Made by a program: the position numbers and the translations under genes
Notes under the pieces: model-generated
Seen by the model: only the letters and a program-made list of their open reading frames with translations
Told to the model about the DNA's origin: nothing
Database searches by the model: none
Part shown: one piece after another, positions 10,764 through 21,986 of the stretch
How positions within the stretch are numbered: position 1 is the stretch's first letter
Layout of the letters: every line of letters begins with the position of its first letter
NCBI GenBank assembly: GCA_963942565.1
Contig: OZ012684.1
Span: forward strand, 68,113,851 to 68,177,850
Direction of reading: 5' to 3'
DNA length: 64,000 nucleotides
From: Maea johnstoni
Lineage: Eukaryota > Annelida > Polychaeta > Spionida > Magelonidae

Positions 10764-11299
10764 CATTTCTCTATTGCTGCCTTCAATGTGTGCAAGAGTC
10801 CTGTGTGTCACTACAACTACCCCTCCCCCTCTCCTTCAGTGTCTGGAGGAAGTACTCAATAGCATGAAGCACTCATAAAACTTTGTACATAGTGACATAG
10901 TGAGAAGTTCATGAACTTGTATTTGAATACTCTTAAGGAGTTCCATAAGATCAAATTGTTTATTCTATTATTATTATTATTGCGGTAATTGGAGGGTCTG
11001 ATACCAGTTTTATGTTGCAGTCTATCTTTTATGGTGTAGTTTTCCCTTTGATGGGTATGTGAAGTTTGGTTTGTTACTGTCTGGGAAGAATAGTGGCACT
11101 GTGTTCTTAACCCCTTCTTGTTCAACACTTTCTAGTGGGTAGTAGGTTTGAGGCTATATTTGTACAGTAATAACATGTACATATTGGGCCTCTGTTGAGG
11201 AAACATTCAACTTGTAAACTCTGCAAAATGAGTAATATCCACTGCCAATTTTTCAGTATATGGTTAAAGAGTTAGGGGGCCAATGTGCATCTAGCTGTT
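10764..11299. other. No gene seen
   Basis: Single-copy DNA with a short (TTA)n at about 10968-10981. No supported gene. Confidence 0.5.
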
Positions 11300-11537
11300 T
11301 CGTCATCAAATATTATTAATAACTCATCTGCGCTTCATTGTTCTTCTTGAAACTGTTGTCTAGATCTTTGATACATTTGACAATAAATAATTTTACAATT
11401 TTTTTTGAAGGAATGTTGTTGCTAGTCTTCAGATAAATATTTCTTACTCATATATTTTCCCAATTGGGCTATTTGCTTGAAATTTTTCACCCATTTTGCT
11501 GGACTGTTTTTGGCAGCTGTGAGTGTTAATGGGTTAA
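11300..11537 (-). mobile_element. F1 element (TTAA-ended MITE), diverged
   Basis: The right end reads GGCAGCTGTGAGTGTTAATGGGTTAA, the F1 terminus with a TTAA site at 11534-11537. Internal words match F1 in reverse orientation (GTTGTCTAGATCTTTGATAC, a GTTGTTG word, ACTGTTTTTGGCAGC). The left end is poorly preserved. Confidence 0.55.
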
Positions 11538-11703
11538 ACTACTGAGCTGTATGATGGACCAGGTGATGATAGACCCACCATACCACTAGGACCCTTATGT
11601 AACCAACCATCGATAGGCCATGTTACTACCCCAAATATTTACCTTATCTCTTGGTGGTCAGGTGCCAGCCTGGTGTTATACAGGAAGAGGGAGTATCTCA
11701 CAG

Positions 11704-11960
11704 GATGAATGGGTTAGTAATACCAGAGATGTACGGTTCCTGTAATATTGCACTACTCTGGTAATACACACCTGTCTTCACCTGTCAATGCCAGTACTTA
11801 TCAAGGCCTTGGGAAACATTGTCATGGAGCTCTGGGGATGAATGAGTTAGTAATACCATAGATGTACATTTCCTGTAATGTACATATCTGGTAATACACA
11901 CCTGTCATCACCGGTCACTGACAGTTCTAATCAAGGCCTCGGGATACATTGTACCTGTTT
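11704..11960. repeat. Tandem duplication, unit about 133 bp
   Basis: GATGAATGGGTTAGTAATACC at 11704 recurs as GATGAATGAGTTAGTAATACC at 11837. Both are followed by a TGTACxxTTCCTGTAAT word, GGTAATACACACCTGTC and ATCAAGGCCT. A weaker echo lies at 12210-12245 and another near 24180. A shorter local repeat (GGGATACATTGTACCT) follows at 11941-12030. Confidence 0.7.
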
Positions 11961-12494
11961 CAAGTACTATTCTGACACATTGGGATACAGTGGGATACAC
12001 TCTGATTTAATGGGATACATTGTACCTCTTTCATCAAGAACTATTCTGATACAATGGAAGAACAAAATGATAGGGTATAATTGCCTTATTAATCATTTGT
12101 GGGAAAATCTTCAATTAGTAAATAATCATCACAAATGATGTTAATAGAGATGTTAATATTATATTCAGTGTAAAACCAACAGTCATTGGTACAGTATCTA
12201 CCAGTTAGACTGCCAGTGTCAGTCACAATCAAGACCTGAAGATGAGCATCTTGTGCTATGTTGTACCTGTATAATTAATACATTAAAGAACAAAAGAACA
12301 AACTTGATTGGTTTATATATGGGGAAGATCTTCAGCGAATGCTTGATGATTATAATTATCTTTATGGAAAATTTTGATAATTGATTTAGTGTTTATGAAA
12401 ATGGAATAGGGAGTATCAATATTACTCTCATTCTTATCAGTTTTGCAGTTTTCAAGCTGTTTGTATTTTGTCAAAACCAGTGACCACAAATGGG
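11961..12494. other. No gene seen
   Basis: AT-rich DNA containing echoes of the preceding duplication. The sequence before 12495 ends AAATGGGTTAA, which could be the worn right end of another F1 copy. Confidence 0.4.
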
Positions 12495-12738
12495 TTAACC
12501 CATTCATTTTGATGCACTGCACCCCCCCCCCCCCCTCCCCAATGAGATTTGTCATCTACATGCATGATATATCTGATCAAAACTTTGAAATGAAGCATGA
12601 TTCAGCAAAATAATTGAAGAAAAGCCTTTAGTTATGTTCTGACTACCAAACACTCCTTGACATAGTTTTCTGCTGTCGTCCGAAAGATATCCCCCAAATA
12701 GTTGAATCCTGTGCCTTTGCAAGGATTATTGAAATTAA
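12495..12738 (-). mobile_element. F1 element, abutting neighbours at shared TTAA sites
   Basis: It starts TTAACCCATTCATTTTG (TTAA 12495-12498) and runs to TTAA 12735-12738. The interior, read backwards, matches F1 (GATATCCCCCAAATAGTT near the end, as in other reverse copies). A 14-base C run lies near the left end. AAATGGG immediately before 12495 and CCCATTAATGGCC immediately after 12738 are also F1-type ends, so up to three elements share boundary TTAAs. Confidence 0.55.
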
Positions 12739-12950
12739 CCCATTAATGGCCCTTGTTCCCCAAATATTGCCTATTTTATTGGAATCCTTTTCACCAGAGG
12801 AATCATGTTTTTAACCCAATCAATAGTTTTCCTCCCATTCTCCAGTTTTTCTTTGTGAATCTGTGCCCAATTCCATAGTTACTTTCCTAAGTATCAAAGA
12901 CAGACAGCAATACCCTTAGGCATTAAAGTGAATGTTCTTTGATACCAATA
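12735..12950. mobile_element. Worn F1-like element (right end unclear)
   Basis: Begins TTAACCCATTAATGGCC. The interior is too diverged to fix the far end; AGGCATTAAAG near 12919 may be it. Reported because it shares the TTAA with the preceding element. Confidence 0.3.
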
Positions 12951-13011
12951 TTTTTCCTGAGATGATGTTGTCAGAAAGATATTACCACACTAGTCTATGC
13001 CTGGGCTTCAG

Positions 13012-13275
13012 CAGGCAGGGCCTGCCCTGATGGCCGTGTAGTCTAAGGCATTGCCACTGACTTCTAGCTGTCTCTCACCAATGCAGAGGTTCGAATCCCG
13101 TCAGGGGTAAGTGAGAAAGTTGCCATTGCCTTGGGGTAAGACGGTCCTTTCCATGGGTACTCCAGAGCCCTTCACCTGTTACAACTGGATAGTCATGACT
13201 AAGCTGCAATTTGGCAGAAAAATTGTCGAATAACGTAAATTCTAAGTCGAACTCAGCAGGTAGGAATGAAACAAG
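13012..13275 (+). mobile_element. SINE-A, tRNA-Leu/Ser-like head
   Basis: The head holds a pol III A box (TGGCCGTGTAGTCTAAGGC, 13031-13049) and a B box (GGTTCGAATCC, 13088-13098). CCCTGA at 13025 is complementary to TCAGGG at 13101, as in an acceptor stem. The ~82-nt span fits a class II tRNA. The body follows with GTTGCCATTGCCTTGGGGTA, a CCTGTTACAACTGG word and TTTGGCAGAAAAATTGTCG. About ten copies lie in the window on both strands. The T stem is imperfect, so this is not a tRNA gene. Confidence 0.8.
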
Positions 13276-13404
13276 TTGCCAAGCCTCCCCTCCAGGCAGG
13301 GTCTTAGCCAGTAGCATTCACATAATTTTGGCCTATCCAGTTTTAGCTACTTATCTTCTTCAAAACCTTATACCAACTACATACAATAGCCTGTTAAATC
13401 ATAA

Positions 13405-14056
13405 AGGGCAATAAACACTTCAGCTTTGTCCAGGGAAAATGGATAAGTATGTATGTCCCTGCTATGTCTTAGAAGATAGTTTGTTAAAAATATATATATA
13501 GTATTTAGTTCAAATTATTAAAAACTGAAAATTCTTCATTTAAATTTTTCCCTGTCTAAAACGGAGTGTTTTTTTTTAGGAAACTGCCTGTCCAACAGAT
13601 TGACTGGCCGGGTCCTAACTAAGTCCCTACTTCCAGGTAGATTGTGTAGTCAGGTCAATGGTCTTTCTGGGCATTGTGCAGTAAGTCATGTATTAAAGGG
13701 GGTTATGTAAAGGCACTTCCGCACTTACGCACTTCATAAAAGGCAATAATCACTTCAGCTTTGTCCAGGGAGAATGGATAAGTATGTATGTCCCTGCTAT
13801 GTCTTAGAAGATAGTTTGTTTAAAAAATATATAGTTTTTAGTTCAAATTATTAAAAACTGAAAATTCTTCATTTAAATTTTTCCCTGTTTAAAACAAGGT
13901 TGTTTTTTTTAGGAAACTGCCTGTCCAACAGATCGACTGGCCGGGTCCTAACTAAGTCCCTACTTCCAGGTAGATTGTGTAGTCAGGTCAATGGTCTTTC
14001 TGGGCATTGTGCAGTAAGTCATGTATTAAAGGGGGTTATGTAAAGGCACTTCCGCC
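13405..14056. repeat. Tandem duplication, two copies of about 320 bp
   Basis: 13405-13724 and 13740-14056 match almost base for base, offset about 335. Shared stretches include CACTTCAGCTTTGTCCAGGG, GACTGGCCGGGTCCTAACTA and GGGGGTTATGTAAAGGCACT. The junction holds a partial repeat of CGCACTT, suggesting a microhomology-mediated event. The copied DNA is not itself a known repeat. Few differences imply a fairly recent event. Confidence 0.9.
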
Positions 14057-14330
14057 TGGCTACCTCCATTGCCTGTTCGGAGGGGCAGGTTGACCAGTTA
14101 GGGTCTCAGGCAATGAATGGCGTGACATACCAGCCCGCAACGAGAAAAGAGTCAAATACTTTCTGCTCAAAGACAAACATAAAAGCTGACAAAGTAACGT
14201 TTGCCTCAGGCTGTGGTCCGCCTTGTTTATAGGACACTGAGCGTTGTCGACGTCGCATGCCTTGTGACTCTTTACAACGTGACTTTTTAAGTCCCTAAAC
14301 GCCCTACAAATCACAATACATGCACACTTG
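14057..14330. promoter_or_regulatory. Candidate regulatory block
   Basis: CpG-containing single-copy DNA just after the tandem duplication, with an AP-2-like GCCTCAGGC (14200-14208) and GTCGACGTCGCATGC near 14246. Frames are open on the minus strand without recognisable content. Function is inference. Confidence 0.25.
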
Positions 14331-15335
14331 TCACAGGTTTTGTGACCCTATGGTTGTTTTTAGAGTCCTTTCCATACTTGTGTGAGTGTATTTGGCACTT
14401 TGATGCGCTTAAGTAATAATTCACAGGAGAAACAGGTGAAAACGGAGCTGCTGACTGATGAATAGAAATAGACGCTAAGTGCGAGTGACCAATAATAGAT
14501 TCACAGCTGAAGGTAACTCAGCTGCTCATACAGATCAGACCAATTAATAGATTCAGCCTACAGACTTGTGCTTGACCTGTGTGTACATGTATATACTAGT
14601 AGTAATTGAGCCTGCAGGGCTGTGACATACCAAACAAACTGTTGCCTAATGCTAAATCTTGTCATAGATCAACCAAATTGGCCAATTAAAGGATGCCACT
14701 TCTGTCTTATATTTCATTAAGTGGTATTTTAAATGACAGCTAAGGCAGCAACATATTCAGTGTTTGATTTAGTGTTTCAATTCACATCAGTCAGTACTAA
14801 TAGTAAAAGCAAGATTGAGATATATTTAAGGTACTTCAGATCTACTTTCTTTACCTCTATGACTTTTATATATTTGAAAGCTCCTACCCATTCTAAAGGT
14901 ATTTGGTTTATAATCTTGCCCACTACATAGTCCTACATGTAAAAGGACTACTTGGGGGGCAACCTTACTAGACCCTTTTTACTAGCCCCCTATATATTGT
15001 TCCATATATGGCTCAAGAAAAGGGATAGCCCAATAAGCGGTAAGGCTCTCCTGGTATGAAATAGATTTTCATGTTAAAAGTTTTGCGAACATTCAAGGAT
15101 TTGTTAGCTACCAACAGTTGAATTCAGAGTGGTGGTGATTACAGCATGAAAGTGCCACCAAGCACCCCATTAGGTTTGTACAATTCTCTACTAAGACAGG
15201 ATTTCTACCTTTGGGCTAATTCTGATCAGAAGATTAATGAAAAGATGTGTGATGCTACTGCCTATGTGTAAAGATGTTGTCAATTAAACATACTAATAGA
15301 TATTATAGTTGTATAACCAAATCTTGAAATTAACA
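14331..15335. other. No gene seen
   Basis: Single-copy DNA. The frame at 14733-14930 lacks any supporting context. The stretch near 14400-14540 has several CAGCTG/CAGGTG E-boxes. Confidence 0.5.
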
Positions 15336-15365
15336 TTCTCTCTTTCTTTCTCTTTGCAGGTATGT
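15336..15365 (+). other. Candidate recursive splice site (ratchet point)
   Basis: A long pyrimidine tract (TCTCTCTTTCTTTCTCTTTG) runs directly into CAG|GTATGT, with the junction between 15359 and 15360. A strong 3' splice site is thus fused to a usable 5' splice site with no exon between. Known recursive splice sites in long introns have this structure. If it is an ordinary acceptor, the following sequence has no convincing exon. Confidence 0.4.
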
Positions 15366-17776
15366 ACATCAGGAATTTGAGTGACAAACAGGCAAACATC
15401 CTGTATAGTAGGTGGCATTGTATTCATAAGAATGGAAAATTTGGTTTGCTAAGATTTAAAAATTGGATTGTGTGTTTCTGGTGTTAGTCAGTTGAACAAG
15501 AAATTAATTGGCATACCTTTCATTGTTGATTTCTCACCTGTGAATCAAGTATCAGTTAAGACTTTGTTTTCATGAATGTGGACACCAAGACATTGCTTTA
15601 ATAGGGGGTTTGACCAGCCCCTTTGAAACCTGGTCATGTAGGTAACAAGGGCTAATTGGCAAAGCAAGGCCTTTCAGAATGCCTACAAAGTTCACTCGTG
15701 TTTTTTTAGGCAGCGCTATTGTTTGTGTGGAGGTATTGAGCTATGAATTAGGGCGGTGATACTTACAGGAGCTTTGAAAACAGTGTACACCCAGAAAAAA
15801 GGAGAAAAAGAAAGCAAAAAAAGTGCCTGACTAACAAAGGATTAGATATGTCATGCAACCCTTGAAATCGGTTTTAAAAGGCCTTTTTCAGTTGCTGCGT
15901 ACTAGCAGAAAAAGTGCACTTCCTCTTTGCGCAGACATTGAGGGTATTAGAGGTGGGAGGTAGGTGTGTCAACAGAGAGGCTCTCTCTTACAGGGGGGCC
16001 GCCCCCATGCCGTGAGGTTAACAAGTGGTTTACCCTTGTAACATGAACTCTCAAGTGTGTGTGTCTGGAAGACTATCCCAAACACACTAGGCAGACTCTC
16101 CCCCTCTTTCTCTGTGTGCTACATACACCTCTACCTGTTCCTCTGTGCGTATCTCATCAGTGTATTCCTTCATTGGTGACAATACCACCACTGTCAAGAT
16201 GCACTATTATTTGAATTAACCAATTAATTCCTGGCAATCTATTTGACAAGTGAATGCCTGGGCCTGTTATAATTTGGCATGAATTTGCAAAATATTTGTA
16301 ATCATATAAACTATCTTTGGGAAAAGGGTGGGATGGGAACGAGAAAGGTGTTAAGAATCACTGCAAAATTTCAGCTTGATTAATCATTGTCATCTCAGCA
16401 TGCAAGTAGAAAACAGTTGTGGTTGATTCTTACTGTCCCTAAAAACAGAACAAAATGAGTATTTTGTGAATTACAAGGTCCACAATGAACTCAAAGATGC
16501 TTGCCTGAGCTTGGCGAATTAAAGATAAAGCTAGAGACAAGGCTGCTCCTTAAAGTTTCGTTTCCCAAGTGTCTATAAGCTCTGATAGAATAGTTGATTA
16601 TTGGTCCCTGATCAAGCTGCAATCCATTGCTTGGTCTATCATTTTAACAGCCCTTCCCCCTCCCCTTAAAGAGCCTTCGATCAGTCCTCAGAGCACTGGC
16701 ATCAGGTGAGGTGGCTTTGAAGAACCAGTTTACTCAATTATATAAAGCACTTCTCCCACACCTAGACGGGATTGAGATTTATCATGCACCCCACTGCACC
16801 TTTTCGTCCCCCCACCACTGCATTCTATGCTGAGGATTCCAGACCTGTGTGCATGTGTGTGGCTCATGGAATGATAAGGAGCAGCATGACAATATCCCAA
16901 GGCCGTAGACCTGTACTGCTGCAGGTCCCGGCTTTTCAATTTAGGAGCACCCTTTCATAGCGCCACCTAGTGCAGAAATTTGGCATTTCGTTTGGGTCAT
17001 TGCAACCTTTGCCTTATTCAATTGGCTGTTTGCTCAATCAGAGCATCTTCCTCCCCGGCTCCTTTCTGTGAAGTGCTTCTATCTTTTATCCCCTGGGGGC
17101 TTTGTGTCACTTGATCCTGGCTACTAAACCACTGCTATGCAGCAGCAAATATGGGCTTGGTACCTCACTTTGTGGTTTTTGAGGTCAAGGAATTACTACC
17201 CTTGCTTCTAAAGAACCCATCTAATCCACTGTTATGGGGGTACTGCCTCGCTGGTACTTAAATACGGTATTTCCATCCTTTAGAATTGAACGTATATCAT
17301 TTTCAAATGATGTGGATATCATTTATATACATATTGATTGGAATTCTCATATTATTTCAGCTTTTACCTAGCATTCAGAATATTTAGAAGGCCTTGATTA
17401 GTAAAAGAGCACATGTATTTTACTGCATTTCCTATTTTGTTTTCAATGAATTTTTCTTTGTATGAGGAGGAATATCAGAAGAGGAAAGGTTAATATATGT
17501 GCCATGATGAATCATGTCTACAATTTGCAACACCCTTCTCTCATTAACCCGTATCATTTGTGTTAGTCACCCATTTTCAATATTACCTGAACCCGCTTTC
17601 ATTTCTCATGCCACTTGGCTGCCAGGCTAGGAGTTTGCAAAACTTGTAGGTCATCCTGTTTGTGTCAGGTGGTTCCTTATCATTTGGGTCTTTGATGTTC
17701 TTGAAAAATGTACATTTCAGGAATAACTTTTGAATTGGATTTGGGATTTTGAAAATTGTCATATATGGCTAATTTG
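15366..17776. other. No gene seen; single-copy DNA
   Basis: Mixed composition, with somewhat GC-richer patches at 15680-16010 and 16680-17110. The open frames near 16730-16960 lie on both strands and show nothing recognisable. No repeats I can support. Confidence 0.5.
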
Positions 17777-17945
17777 TGACTAGCCAGTCGTAAGTGATGG
17801 GGTAAACAGAGAAACAGGGGGAAACCACTGCCTAACCCCAAGTCACTGACAACTTTCTCACATGCCCCTGACGGAATTCTAACTTAGGCAGGGCTGAGGG
17901 ACAGCAAGCATTCAGTGTCAATAAGTCATACCACGCAGTTGTCAG
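17777..17945 (-). mobile_element. SINE-A copy
   Basis: On the minus strand it has the SINE-A order: tRNA-like part with a worn B box (AGTTAGAATTCCGTCAGGGG), then CATGTGAGAAAGTTGTCAGTGA, CTTGGGGTTAGGCAGTGGTTT and ACTGGCTAGTCAC. The left part of the head is diverged. Confidence 0.7.
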
Positions 17946-18314
17946 GGTAGGCCCTTGTAGTAACATTTAAAAAAAACAACATATTTGAAGAAGAGGTGGC
18001 AGTCTGGTTTTGGTTAACATTTTCCTTCAAATATTTTGCAAAAGTTTTGTTCTTTAGAGAATATCTCCAATATTGTCAGGCTACTATAGGCATGAATAGG
18101 TCATGAATGAAAAGTTTGCCTGGATCAAGCCCCCTTCACTACTGTTTCAAGGAGGGTCAATTGGAGGTAAAAAAGGCCACTATGTAAACCTGACCTCTCT
18201 GAAGCATCATCTATTTTCTTTTTAACTCCGGCATTTCTGTTTGCCTTTCTGCTGGCGACCCTATTGAAGCTCGGTAAGGAAGATGGATTGGTGTGTCCGC
18301 CTTTACCTAATACA

Positions 18315-18959
18315 TTAACCCATTCGTGCTTTGAGTTCCTCTGGATCAACAAGTGTCGTCTGGATCTCTGATATCTTTAGAAATAACTCCAGAGTTAAGC
18401 ATGACTCCACAAAATGATTGAAGTAGATTTTTACGCCAATTTTGGATTAGAATTTTTCCTCTCAAAAACTCTCTATATGTTGCGTTGGTCTGAAAGATAT
18501 TACCAAAATAGTCTGGCCATTTCGGGGTGATTCAAGCATGAATGATTCAACCCATTCACGCCTGTAGCAGCCAAAACCTCCTGACTAATTTGGTGATATC
18601 TCTCTAACAAATGCCATATTTAGAAAATATTTGTGGGAGAATTGTTCATCAGAACTCTTTCTACAATTCTCCTTCAAATACTTTGCAAATTTAGGCTACA
18701 TTCAAAAGTCATTTTCTTAAGTATGACAGGTCCAGACGACGCAGGTTGAGGAGACCTATAGGCACAAATGGATTAACCCATTCATGCCCAGGACACACAG
18801 CTAATCTGACAACTAAGATAGTACTTACCTACAGAGTAAGAGCAACATTCACAAATAGATGGAGAGGTGTTTTACCAAAACTGAAATAGGATTTTGACAT
18901 TAATTATTCATTAAATCAACTACTCCAAGGACACCTAGGCACAAGTTGACTCATGAACC
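18315..18959. mobile_element. Chain of three F1 elements sharing TTAA boundaries
   Basis: Element 1 (TTAA 18315, minus orientation) ends at a TTCAACCC site at 18546-18550. Element 2 starts there in plus orientation (CCCATTCACGCCTGTAGCAGCC) and ends at TTAA 18773-18776. Element 3 starts CCCATTCATGCCCAGG and ends near TTGA 18956-18959. Each is 190-235 bp, and elements 1 and 2 share the F1 interior (GATATCTTT, the TCCTTCAAATA word, the GTCTGGACCTGTC/GTCGTCTGGATC word). CCC immediately inside TTAA is typical of piggyBac-type ends. Confidence 0.75.
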
Positions 18960-19509
18960 ATTTAATGTGAATAGTTTTGAAGAATGAAGAGAAAGTCTGT
19001 ATTTAAGGGTCGATGCCATGGATAGATATCTTTATTATGTACATATTTACTACATCAATACCAAACCAACTTTACCATGATGAGAGAGGGTGTAGTGATT
19101 ATTTTAAGGCGATGAATCTCTGTGGTAGGGTTAGTTCCATTATCTGGATTCAGGAGGGAATTAATTAGTTTACTTCACCTGCTAGGAATTCAAAAAGCGA
19201 GGAGTGAATTTCAACATTTCTTGATGAAAACAACGGAAGTTTTCTAATGAATAGAAAAAAAACTACATTTACTACTTTTACTTCAGGAAGTGAGTAAATT
19301 TCAAACTTCATTGGTATCTTTAATTTCGCACCTGCACAATTGATTCGATACAGAGAAAGAAAATACTCCAGGAAGTCAGTGAATTTCTTGCTCATACTGG
19401 TATCATAGAAAAATATGGCCCATGCACAAATGATCATTTTTAGTGTTTCCTCTGTTTGAATTAATGCCTCGTGCATGTAATGGGATTTTTTTTATATGTA
19501 TGATTTTTA
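18960..19509. other. No gene seen
   Basis: AT-rich single-copy DNA. A 103-codon minus frame (19165-19476) has no recognisable motif. Confidence 0.5.
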
Positions 19510-19880
19510 TCATTGTTTCGTACATCGACCCAGTTGCCTAATGGATTGGGGCGGGAATATTTCCTGTGTACGGGTGACCTCTCAGTAGTGCGGCGAGACC
19601 TCCCTGCAGATTTATGCGCTCCTGATTTCACAGGTAATGGAACTTTGACACCTGTGCATTGTGGTCCTTACCGTTTTGATACACCTGTAGGAGTGGAGCG
19701 GCCAATTAATCGCGGGGAAATAGCAGCGGTTTGTGCCTTGCCGTCATCAGGGGCATCTCTGCGAGCCGATGCCATTACGCAGGAATGCTGGGTATGTATT
19801 GTCTGCGGAGGTGTGAGAGCATGGGAACACGACCATGATATGTCATCAGGATCAATCGGTACTGTTCCCCGTTGATTATA
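19510..19880. promoter_or_regulatory. Candidate regulatory block
   Basis: A sharply bounded, CpG-rich single-copy block between AT-rich DNA and a minisatellite. It contains GGGGCGGGAATA (E2F-like, 19549), AACTTTGACACCTGTG (TCF-like plus E-box, 19641), GGCCAATTAATCGCGG (homeodomain-like, 19700) and ATTGTGG. A 120-codon plus frame (19513-19875) spans it, but I see no domain or splice context. Conserved non-coding DNA seems likelier than coding. Confidence 0.3.
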
Positions 19881-19886
19881 GGGTTA

Positions 19887-20680
19887 CCCAGGGTCTTAGC
19901 CAGCATTCACAAACCAGAGTCTCAAAATAATTGTAAATTGGGTCCAGGGTCTTAGCCAGCATTCAGAAACCAGAGTCTCAAAATAATTGTAAATTGGGTC
20001 CAGAGTCTTAGCCAGCATTCAGAAAACAGAGTCTCAAAATAATTGTAAATTGGGTCCAGAGTCTTAGCCAGCATTCAGAAAACAGAGTCTCAAAATAATT
20101 GTAAATTGGGTCCAGGGTCTTGGCCACGATTGAGAAACTGGGGGCTCAAAATAATTGTAAATTGGGACCAGGGTCTTGGCCACGATTGAGAAACTGGGGG
20201 CTCAAAATAATTGTAAATTGGGTCCAGGGTCTTGGCCACGATTGAGAAACTGGGGGCTCAAAATAATTGTAAATTGGGTCCAGGGTCTTGGCCACGATTG
20301 AGAAACTGGGGGCTCAAAATAATTGTAAATTGGGTCCAGGGTCTTGGCCACGATTGAGAAACTGGGGGCTCAAAATAATTGTAAATTGGGTCCAGGGTCT
20401 TGGCCACGATTGAGAAACTGGGGGCTCAAAATAATTGTAAATTGGGTCCAGGGTCTTGGCCACGATTGAGAAACTGGGGGCTCAAAATAATTGTAAATTG
20501 GGTCCAGGGTCTTGGCCACGATTGAGAAACTGGGGGCTCAAAATAATTGTAAATTGGGTCCAGGGTCTTAGCTAAGATTCAGGAACCGGGGGTGGGGGCT
20601 CAAACAATTGATATTGGGTGGTCCAGGGTCTCAGCCAGGATTCAAAAACCTAGGGCTCAAAAAATTGTAATTTGTAAAAT
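19887..20680. repeat. Minisatellite, unit 56 bp, about 14 copies
   Basis: The unit carries GGTCCAGGGTCTTGGCCACG, ATTGAGAAACTGGGGGCTC and AAAATAATTGTAAATT. The first four units have an older form (CTTAGCCAGCATTCAGAAA, CAGAGTCTC). The eight central units are almost identical and the last two are diverged. Identical inner copies and diverged edges are typical of homogenisation by unequal exchange. GGGTCTTAGCCAGtaGCATTCACA near 13298 resembles the unit. Confidence 0.95.
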
Positions 20681-21040
20681 TTTGGGGTGGTTTATGTGAT
20701 TCTTGGGAGACCAAAACATTTTCAGACAAAATCACGTTGCATGTATTTTCAATTTCTTACTTCTCAGTTTTGAACATAAAACCCCTTGCTTGGAAATGTG
20801 TTTTCCTCATCATTAGACCTTTCAGGCAATATAAACTTAATATTTAGGTAATACCGAAATATGTGAGTGTCCTAGTGTGTGATTTTCAAGGATCTGGCTG
20901 TCCAAATAAAGCCAAGACTCGGCTGACTAAGGCCCTTTTTGGGTTACCACACAGTCTCTATTGTCTGTGGGGGAGATGCTTGTAGAAGGGCTTTGTAGAC
21001 ACTAAAGGGTTCACAGACATTGGTTCATTGCATTAGAAAG
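20681..21040. other. No gene seen
   Basis: Short single-copy interval with no supported feature. Confidence 0.5.
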
Positions 21041-21210
21041 TTAACCCATTCATGCCTGTGGCACCCTAGACATCCTTGCTGTTTTGTGAGTATAATTTCG
21101 AAAATTTTTGAAGGAAAATGTTGAATATAACCTAAACAACAATGATCTTCTATAAAAGTTATGAATCCATGCTTCATTTTTAAGTTATCTTCGAATGTCT
21201 TCTTAACCCA
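21041..21210 (+). mobile_element. F1 element, partial
   Basis: Begins TTAACCCATTCATGCCTGTGGC and has F1-like interior words (TTTGAAGGAAAATGTTGA, TATGAATCCATGCTTCATTTT). The right end is not clear; a CTTAACCCAGCC word near 21203 may mark it. Confidence 0.6.
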
Positions 21211-21293
21211 GCCGTCACTTTCTTAGAAGGATCTAGGACCAGGAAGAGAGGGATTAACCAACTTGAGGGAACAATAGAACCTGAGGATTAATA

Positions 21294-21322
21294 GTTGGTA
21301 ATATTAGCCTAATATTACCAAC
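21294..21322. repeat. 29-bp perfect palindrome
   Basis: GTTGGTAATATTAG, a central C, then CTAATATTACCAAC: 14-base perfect arms around one base. No flanking direct repeats, so it differs from the two 34-bp palindromes. Confidence 0.85.
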
Positions 21323-21986
21323 GGCTTTCGTTGTTCCTAAATACCTGAGATAACTTAACCTTTAATGCTACGCTAACAGTTTAAGTTGTCTTTGAAATGT
21401 ACCGTCTTTGATTGAATACAGTATGGATAATGGATGCAAAAGCAGGGTTGGTCAGGAATTTTTTGCAATTGGCACAGGTTTCTTAAGCTGAGGTTAAACA
21501 AATAATTATTTAGAGATTGAACCCTGCCCCTATGCCTAGGAGGGAGGGGAAGCGATCTATCATGACAGGTGAATTTGGTCTTTGTCCTACATGAATACCT
21601 GACAATTTATCTTTCAACGACTTTACTATTTTCAAGTGTATGGCTAATACGGGTGCATTCTTTCCCCTTTCTTTGATCCACATTCCTTCTTTTCTGCCCC
21701 CACTTTCATGGTGTCCTAATCCTCTGGTTCAATATGTGTGTTCTGAACACCAGTTTTGACTTCATGCATGAGTGTCACTGTTTGCCGGGGATGATGTGAT
21801 TGGTCATATTTGATGAACCAGCTCAGTCAATCTAGATCTATGGACACACTATATGATACTTACAGTCCTGCTGCTTCAGTATTCAACCTTTCCACACATG
21901 GAAATACCCTAATTATAAACCAATATTATGAATAAGTATTTGGCTAAGAGTTAAGTTTAACAATTTCTCTTCAAATATAAGATAAT
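21323..21986. other. No gene seen
   Basis: Single-copy DNA with average composition and no supported feature. Confidence 0.5.

Noticed and set aside
13025-13107. Class II tRNA gene
   Set aside because: Acceptor-like pairing and both boxes exist, but the T stem is mismatched and ten dispersed copies share the same body.
19513-19875. 120-codon gene
   Set aside because: GC-rich block with chance open frame; no recognisable motif.
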